From positions 12,152,001 to 12,216,000 of the forward strand of contig CM060731.1 in the NCBI GenBank assembly GCA_030704615.1: 64,000 nucleotides of DNA, given 5' to 3'. The position numbers and the translations under genes are program-made. This DNA is from Takakia lepidozioides. Its lineage: Eukaryota; Streptophyta; Takakiopsida; Takakiales; Takakiaceae. The first letter of the stretch is position 1; every line of letters begins with the position of its first letter. Below the pieces are notes generated by a model that did not search any database, was not told where the DNA came from, and was given only the letters and a program-made list of their open reading frames with translations. Positions 57,170-64,000 of this stretch are shown piece after piece.

Positions 57170-59553
57170 GATGTGAAGACACTATGTAAGGCAGGGCAAC
57201 TGCAAAAAGCGCTACACATTCTGAATAACCGAGAAATGAAGGCAGACTGCAAGACATATTTCTCTGTCTTGCAGGAGTGCATCAGCATGAAAAGGCTCGA
57301 AGAGGGAAAGCAGGTGCATGCCCACATTGTCTGCAGTGGATTCAAACCAAACATCTTTCTTTTCAACACCCTGTCAAAATGTATGCAAAGTGTGGGAATG
57401 TGGTGGATGCACGTCAATTGTTTGACAAAATGCCTGGGCGAGATATGTTCACGTGGACTATAATGATTGCAGGATATGCTCAGCATGGATGTGGTGGGGA
57501 GGCTTACGAGATCTATGAACAAATGCAACGGGAAGGAGTGACGCCCGATATGGTCACATTCACTTGCATTCTTAATGTCTGCGCAAGCCTAGGAGCCCTG
57601 GAGAAAGGGAAACAAGTCCATGCTAAAATCATCAAAGCTGGAATTGCGCCAGATATCATTCTAGAGACTGCCCTTGCTGACATGTATGCCAAATGTGGGA
57701 GCGTGAAGGATGTATGTGAAGTGTTCGAGAACATGGCTACACGAAATTTGGTGTCATGGAGCACAATGATCGCAGGATATGCTCAGTATGGGTGTGGTAG
57801 GGAGGCTTTGGGGATTTATGAGCAAATGATACAGGAGGGGGTGAAGCCTGACAAGATCACATTCATTTCTGTTCTTAATGCATGCGGCAGCCTAGGAGCC
57901 TTGACAAAGGGCCGAGATGTCCATGCTGACATTGTTAGTGCTGGAATTGTGCCAGATATCATTCTGGAGACTGCCCTTGCTGATATGTATGCCAAATGCG
58001 GAAGTGTAAAGGATGCACGCCAAGTTTTTGACAATATGGCTCAACAGGATGTGGTCTCATGGAGTGCAATGATCACAGGTTATGCTCAGCATGGGTGTGG
58101 TAGGGAGGCTTTGGAGATCTATGAGCAAATGATACGTGCAGGTGTGAACCCCAACCAGGTCACATTCATTTGTGTTCTGAATGCGTGTGCCAGCTTAGGA
58201 GCCCTGGAAAGAGGCAAAAGCAGTCCATGATAAAATCCTGAAAGCTTGAATTGGATTATACATAAATTTGGAGAATACCCTCATCGACATGTATGCCAAA
58301 TGCGGGAGCATCAAGGATGCATGTCAAGTATTTGACAATATGGTTAAACGAAATGTTGTCTCGTGGAGTGTGTGCGGGATATGTTCTGCATGGATGTAGT
58401 AGGGAGGCTTTGGAGATGTATGAGCAGCTGATACAGGAAGGGTTGACACCTGATAGTGTTGCATTCATTTGTGTTCTCAATGCCTGTGCCAGCCTGGCAG
58501 CCCTGGGAAAAGGCAAAGAGGTCCATGCTGATATTATCAAAACTGGAGGTGCAGCATATATTAATTTGGAAAATACCCTTGTCAATATGTATGCCAAATG
58601 TGGGAGTGTAGAGGATGCACGTCAAGTGTTTGATAATATGCCTGGAAGAGATGCGGTCTCATGGAATGCAATGATTGTAGGATATGCTCAGCATGGGTGT
58701 GGTACGGAGGTCATGCAACTATTTGAAAAAATGCAACAGGAAGGTTGGAAACCAGACAGTATCACCTTCATATCTCTTCTCCTGTGTGCAGTCATGTGGG
58801 CCTAGTAGATGAAGGCTTCATTCCATGAGTCAAGATCATGGCATCACTCCAGAAGTGGAGCATTTTGGCTGCATGGTGGATCTTTTTGGCCGTGCAGGGC
58901 GACTGGATGAGGCCGAAGGCTTCATTGACAAAATGCCAGTGGAACCAGATGCTTTGATGTGGGCCCTGCTTGGTGCCTCTAAAAATCATGGTGATGTGGA
59001 GCTAGCAGAACGTGCAGCAAAATACCTTCTGAAGTGGGATCACAGGATGCCACAACTTATGTATTGCTATCAAACATCTATGCTGCAGCCGGCAGGTGGG
59101 AAGATACAGCAAAGGTGAGATTCATGATGGAGGGCACAAGTGTCCAAAAGGAGCCAGGGCACAGCTGCATTGAGGTCCACGCCAGATGCATACATTCGGT
59201 TCAGAAGACAAATTGCATTGCAAATTTAGAAAGTCCATGCTGAGCTGTAGAGATTGTCTAGACAGATGAAGGAGGCAGGGTATCGGCATAACACACTTCA
59301 TATTGATTGATCTGGAGGAGCAAAAGAAATTCTTTTTTTATGACCTCAGTGAGAAACTGGGCTCATTAACATGACCCCTGGGATGCCTATACGTGTCCTA
59401 AAAAATCTTAGGGTGTGTGGTGATTGCCACCCTGCCACCAAGTTCAGCCCGAAGATTGTTGGGCTAGCAGGTGTTGTAAGGGATGCCAACTGCTTCCACC
59501 ACTTCCAAGACTGGGGTTTGTTCTTGTGGGAATCACTGGTGAATAAAGCATGA
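57170..59553 (+). pseudogene. PLS-DYW pentatricopeptide repeat pseudogene
   Basis: PPR repeats run through several frames: LCKAGQLQKALHILN to about 57370, then MYAKCGNVVDARQLFDKMPG to about 58215, and [20 protein letters not shown] with a preceding stop near 58250. ALEMYEQLIQEGLTPD runs to about 58790, EHFGCMVDLFGRAGRLDEAE to about 59040, then YVLLSNIYAAAGRWEDTAKV. A degenerate DYW domain ends it ([14 protein letters not shown], then FHHFQDWG in place of FHHFQDGVCSC). At least five frameshifts and internal stops are visible, and the HSE catalytic motif reads LSE. It is a dead paralogue of the PPR gene at 46.5-48.7 kb, sharing its N-terminal HILD/LEEGKQVHAHI pattern, and it shows what that gene's missing C-terminus looked like. 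Confidence 0.88.
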
Positions 59554-59833
59554 AAGAGTTGCCATGACCGTAATCATTTACTCTTTGGGTCTTGTCCTCC
59601 ATGAGGTTGCTTTATCCTGGTGCAGCTAACCTACTTTTAAACCTGTTAGAGGTTTAAAAGTATACAGGAATATGTTTGTTAAAATACAGGCAGCCTCACC
59701 ATGACCGGAACAGAGAGTGCTGATGAAGGCAGTGGCGCGGATGAGAAGGGGCTACCTTTATACAATTACTGAAGGAAGATAAGATACCTCAAATTATTGC
59801 GAAATAATGTTCTAACATTCTTAACTTAGCCCA

Positions 59834-60157
59834 GTGCCAGTGATTATTTCTTGCAGTGGAGTGCTTCTGGAGAGAAAATTCAAGGGCTTTTTAATGGACA
59901 TCCAAGTCCTCTTGCAGGATAGGGCCAAGAGTAAAGGGCAGTCCCTGAAGTTTAATTTTTATGATTCAACGGACAAGGCTAGTACCAGGATACTGAATCT
60001 ACATGTCAAAACAGGGCAGGTGGAGTGCTCCAATACATACCAAGAATCCTGGCACAACCTAGGAATTCAGCCTGTGCCAACTTATGTACTGATGCCATCA
60101 AAAGATGCTGTGGCCAATGTGGGTTCCTGCCTATCTGACATGTACAAGTCACTCTGA
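59834..60157 (+). CDS. Unrecognised exon-like ORF next to SEC5
   Basis: After an acceptor-like TTTCTTGCAG at 59856 the frame reads VLLERKFKGFLMDIQVLLQD, LKFNFYDSTDKAS, ILNLHVKTGQVEC, ESWHNLGIQPVPTYVLMPS and ends DMYKSL with TGA at 60155-60157. The composition is protein-like and it sits 133 bp from the SEC5 stop on the opposite strand. No upstream exon with an ATG could be joined; a nearby ATG at 59701 opens only about 23 codons. Not recognised. It could be the last exon of a small gene or a retro-copied fragment. Confidence 0.35.
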   Translation: MPVIISCSGVLLERKFKGFLMDIQVLLQDRAKSKGQSLKFNFYDSTDKASTRILNLHVKTGQVECSNTYQESWHNLGIQPVPTYVLMPSKDAVANVGSCLSDMYKSL

Positions 60158-60290
60158 GCACATTTGTGAACAATGCCGCGGGAGACAAGAAGCAGAGAGA
60201 GATACAGGGCACATCCTTACCTTACAGATCAATTCATTAACACCAACCTCCTGATAATACATCATAAGATTCATTATTTCAGTTACTGTC

Positions 60291-63200
60291 TCATCCATCA
60301 TTATGAAAGATCTGTGAGGTAGACCTCCGTGTGCTTCGCCGTAGGTCAGATTGGCCGCGTAAAAAGCGATCTGCAGTGCTGGTAACGCCGCGGGTACGGA
60401 AATCACCACTGCCAGTGTCGCTTCCTATTTCCGAGCTTGCATAACTGGCATAGGGTGAGAGTGGGGGAAGCCCACTACCAGGCTTCCCTGAGTCTGAATC
60501 AGTCAGACTTGAACCCGAATTTTTGCGACGGTGCCTGGTAAGATTTAAGACTGCCATTCCTGCCAGATGGCCTGAAGACCGATTTCTATGTTGATGGAGG
60601 ACACCACTGCGCCTCCCAAGCATTTCAGGACTGATCTCTGGAAGAGCCTCCATAAAGCAGAAAACATTAATACGCGTCCTCTTCAGCTCAAGTGGTAAAT
60701 ACTCCGCAATAAGTTGTTGAAGAATGGCCTGTAGGATGTTATCACAAACTTCGTCACCAAACAGACTCACCTATATACCAATGCAGCTGTTTGTGAATCC
60801 AAATATCCTTCTTTCAGAACATGAGCTTGGTGCTAGCATTAACGCAACATGTATGCGTAAGCAACTGCTTCTCCCCTTCGAATCAAAATCAAATCGAGCG
60901 ATCGCCTCCAAATGGCGGTCGCTGCATTTTTCAAGAATTTACTTAAGTTATTGAAGTGTGGCAAACTCTGCAATGCAAATTTGGCCCTACGTTTCATGTG
61001 TTCCATGATTCAGCTAGACCAGTGGGCACAAAGAACAAGTGCAACAATACCCACCAACACATGAGGTCTGGCTGGTGGGCTCTCCAAGACATAAGATGCA
61101 CAATTAAGCTACAGCCACTTCTGCGCATAAATGAAAAACGTTCTGGAGAGAACCATTACCTGTACCTCCTCGGGTGAGATCAAGTTTGATGCCCTCTCAT
61201 CCAAACCCATGCCATCATCGCTCCCCCGTGTAGACCGCCGACTGTGGCCTGCCTCGCTTTTATCACCAACAAACTCCAGCAGTTTCTCCAAAAGCAAGTC
61301 CCGCAGCTGCCCTGCTGCTTCGTGGGCTGGCCCAGTTAAATAACTTCGAAGAACAGCCTCAATGTACTCCACCTGTGAACAGAAAAATGACATTTCAATA
61401 AGCCAGAGTGCAGCCTGACCCGTCTGTTGATAAGGTGGGTTTAACTACCAAGGGAACTGTTCCTCTTGAAGTCCTCAAAGCAGAAACCCATAGGTGGCAG
61501 TCAAGTCAAGAAAAACCACCCATTCAACATTCTAACTAGGTACAACAGAAGAATACTAGATTCACAGATCAAGGGATATAATTGTACATACAAGTTATGC
61601 TCACAACTACAGACGAACATTTGTTGGTCAGTTGATGTCTAGAATTTCCACGATGCAAACTAGTGCACAGGGGACAGCCCACCTCAAGCATTAGTTGACA
61701 ATAGCCATTGGCATCCAAAACTTTGAGAACCTTGGTCTTATTTTCAGTAAAAACATTCAGTAGCGCATCCATTAGCCCCTCGACAATATGATTGATCACA
61801 TTCTCAACAAAGGGCTTTGCTCCTGCATAAACCTGCCCAAACAACAAACCATGCTCAAATTGTTGTGTGCACATTTTGCATGGAACTTGGTGAGAAAAAT
61901 CTACAAGAGTGCTTCCATAATAGAAGCAGAGTGAGCCCACTGTTTTCAGCATGAATACCCTCCTCTAGTTGATAAGAAGAGCAGAAAATTACGTGAGTTG
62001 CATCAACAGAGCGGAAAAAATATACTGACATCCAATCACCAAGGAAACCTACTTAATCGGTGGGCTCCTGCACACCCTTGGTTTTTCTTCCCAAACTTAC
62101 AGGTACCACCATGGAAGCACAAAATAGAAGTTGTAATGCAGAACAAGCAAGACAATGAGCCAAGTACAACTAGGATAACATACAACTTGGTCTTTGTCAA
62201 AATTTGATCTTCGGAACTACAAAAGACAAAACATACTATGGGCCCAGGGTGGATGGACTTGATTCCCTTTACGCACTCTCCCAAACAGCTGCACTCCCAT
62301 TTTGAATAGAGGGACTTTCATGACTACGGAAAGAGAACAAACCTCCGCATGCACGGACACAAGGGGATGCAGCAACTCCACCACCGCATCTCGGATACCC
62401 TGGAATCAACATAGGACCTTCAGTTCCTCACAAGCATATGAAGGGCTGGTACCTCAAAGAACTTGAGTTTCTATCCTCGTGATTAAGACTTGATAGCCTC
62501 AAAACAATGATCAAGATTGATGTTGCCATTCAGTATATGACAAGAGATGTTTGAAGGTATAATGCCCGTTCCAGAGACACCATGCCTTGATATAAGAGGA
62601 CAACGACAGCACAGGAACTAAGAAACGAAGAAAGGAAATTAGTAGGGAGGAATCATCCAACTACATGACCTTGACAGGCGGAGAAGCAGACCATTGAGTT
62701 CCATCATCCAGCAGGTATGCTGCTGCTGCTGTTCCCACAGCTGTGGCCTGCATGTAATACCCCATGATGAGAACTACAATAAAAAGATTGCAACACGCTA
62801 AATCTGAGCAACTGAGCCAAAAGCTGCATGCACATACATTTAAAATGCAGGTATTTCAGCACAAATGCACCTGGACAAGTAGACTTGCTACTTCCTTCCA
62901 TCATGGCACAACCAACTGAACAAGTCACTCCTTTCCTCAAAATCAACATTCTTCATGCTTGAGTAAGAAATGGGCCTAAACTGTGGATTCAGAGACTCGG
63001 GCATATCCAAGGAAGTGTGAGAAGCTGACTTTGGCGAAATTATATCGACCAAGGATCTTCTCTTCCAAAGCAGACAGAGCAGCTGAGGCCTCTTCGAAAG
63101 TGGCTGCATTACCCCCTGAGCCTCTCCCCTTGCTGCCTTCGTGATGTCTGCAAAGAAGATGACAGTTTTATTTGCAGAAAACAACTTGAGAAGTTGTGAG

Positions 63201-63884
63201 ATTACATTTTCTCCCAAACCATGGTCCCGCACAACAGAAAAAAAGTCACATTATAAGTCCACAACCAATGGTATTGGAACAGACTTTGCATGAGAGCAGA
63301 GTACACAGGAGAATAGTTACCCGTCATAAGACCAAACATGTTGATACTTTATAGAGAGCTCTGGGAGAAGAACAGAGTTGCAAAAACCAGTGTTGCTTAA
63401 CACCATGAGCAGGCGCTGATGTGGATTAATCACCTCCACACCAGCTAGTAGCCCCATGAACTTGTCATGGCCTGGCCATTCCTGCCCATTCCCATTGCCC
63501 ACCCTCTCATCACGGGACACCTGTGCCAACTCGTATGCCAGTTTCTCTAAATTCTCTGTAAACAACATTCCGCCCATTGCACTTGTCATCAGATTTACTT
63601 GCTATAGCCTTTCCACTATGATAGCACTGACCCTAATTGCCACCGTTGTCCATTGAGCAAAACATGAAGCGACAGGAAATCGACTGCACATAATAAAGTC
63701 AATACAGAGACTATTAAAGCATAAAACCATCTTTCAGTTTAGCAGGCTTTCCAGGACAAGCTAACCAGCCAGGGTGACGAAGCACTCGAAGAAAGTATAG
63801 CGGACGTTGTCTTGCATTTGGTGAAGTTGGCTGATTGTGTCCTCATGCCGTTCAGGTGCATCTCTCTTCAGCCTCTCAAGCATC
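60291..63884 (-). CDS. SEC5: Exocyst complex subunit SEC5 (C-terminal part, continues beyond window)
   Basis: Nine exons visible, high to low: 63884-63766, 63555-63321, 63147-63030, 62747-62670, 62399-62343, 61832-61683, 61372-61160, 60770-60291 (last, with stop); the 5' part of the gene lies above 64000. The listed phases agree at every junction. Family landmarks are LLMVLSNTGFCNSVLLPELS, LSALEEKILGRYNFAK, AYLLDDGTQW, GIRDAVVELLHPLVSVHAE, YAGAKPFVENVINHIVEGLM, VLDANGYCQLMLEVEYIEAV, HSRRSTRGSDDG and LELKRTRINVFCFMEALP. SEC5 (EXOC2) is part of the octameric exocyst that tethers secretory vesicles to the plasma membrane. The C-terminus is Ser/Arg-rich and ends SQIFHNDG. Confidence 0.92.
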
Positions 63885-64000
63885 CTAAAAGAGAAAAAAA
63901 CAGGGTAGCATTGATCCATATCGGTCAACCAAGAATAAACACACTACGTATGAATTGTTCATTCTTACACACGTTACACTCCTACAAGAAAGAGGTAAGG

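Overview
The window is nuclear DNA from a land plant. The genes carry many spliceosomal introns (GT-AG, about 80 to 1,400 bp), the proteins have plant-type architectures (exocyst SEC5, plant Nudix, plant PP2C with a C-terminal CxxC pair, PLS/DYW pentatricopeptide repeats), and plant transposon classes are abundant. The very uniform PLS-type PPR repeats and their pseudogenes resemble those of seed-free plants (moss, lycophyte or fern). That placement is inference; the sequence does not settle the clade.

Layout. 1-8.3 kb is a transposon and pseudogene graveyard: a dispersed repeat family, a Ty3/gypsy-type gag with an in-frame stop, a non-autonomous hAT element with a perfect 8-bp target duplication, a decayed Ty1/copia RNase H with the start of an LTR, a broken nuclease-like ORF and an orphan DYW domain. 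8.8-14.2 kb (minus) is an intact eight-exon PP2C phosphatase gene with a SINE in one intron. 14.2-20.3 kb is repeat-rich and has no recognised gene. 20.9-23.9 kb (plus) is a seven-exon gene for an UIEF-like mRNA export factor. 25.1-34.5 kb (minus) is a 22-exon TEX10/IPI1-like ribosome-biogenesis gene, convergent with the export factor. 35.4-40.1 kb holds a second hAT-type element and a decayed MULE-like transposon with a PPR fragment inside it. 40.7-44.3 kb (minus) is an eight-exon Nudix hydrolase gene. 45.1-45.8 kb is a PIF/Harbinger-type element. 46.5-48.7 kb (plus) is a PLS-type PPR gene. 51.7-55.9 kb (minus) is a ten-exon TRM82/WDR4-like tRNA m7G methyltransferase subunit gene. 56.2-56.8 kb (plus) is an unrecognised divergent transcription unit. 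57.2-59.6 kb (plus) is a PPR-DYW pseudogene paralogous to the first PPR gene. 60.3-63.9 kb (minus) is the C-terminal half of exocyst SEC5, running off the window.

The genes form no operon or cluster. TEX10/IPI1 (60S assembly) and TRM82 (tRNA modification) both serve translation, and their upstream regions carry motifs typical of that regulon (GGCCCA site II copies and a telo-box). Exon boundaries were read by eye from GT/AG sites, reading frame and family similarity. For each of the four multi-exon models that run start to stop within the window and belong to a recognised family (PP2C, TEX10, Nudix, TRM82) the summed exon lengths are a multiple of three.
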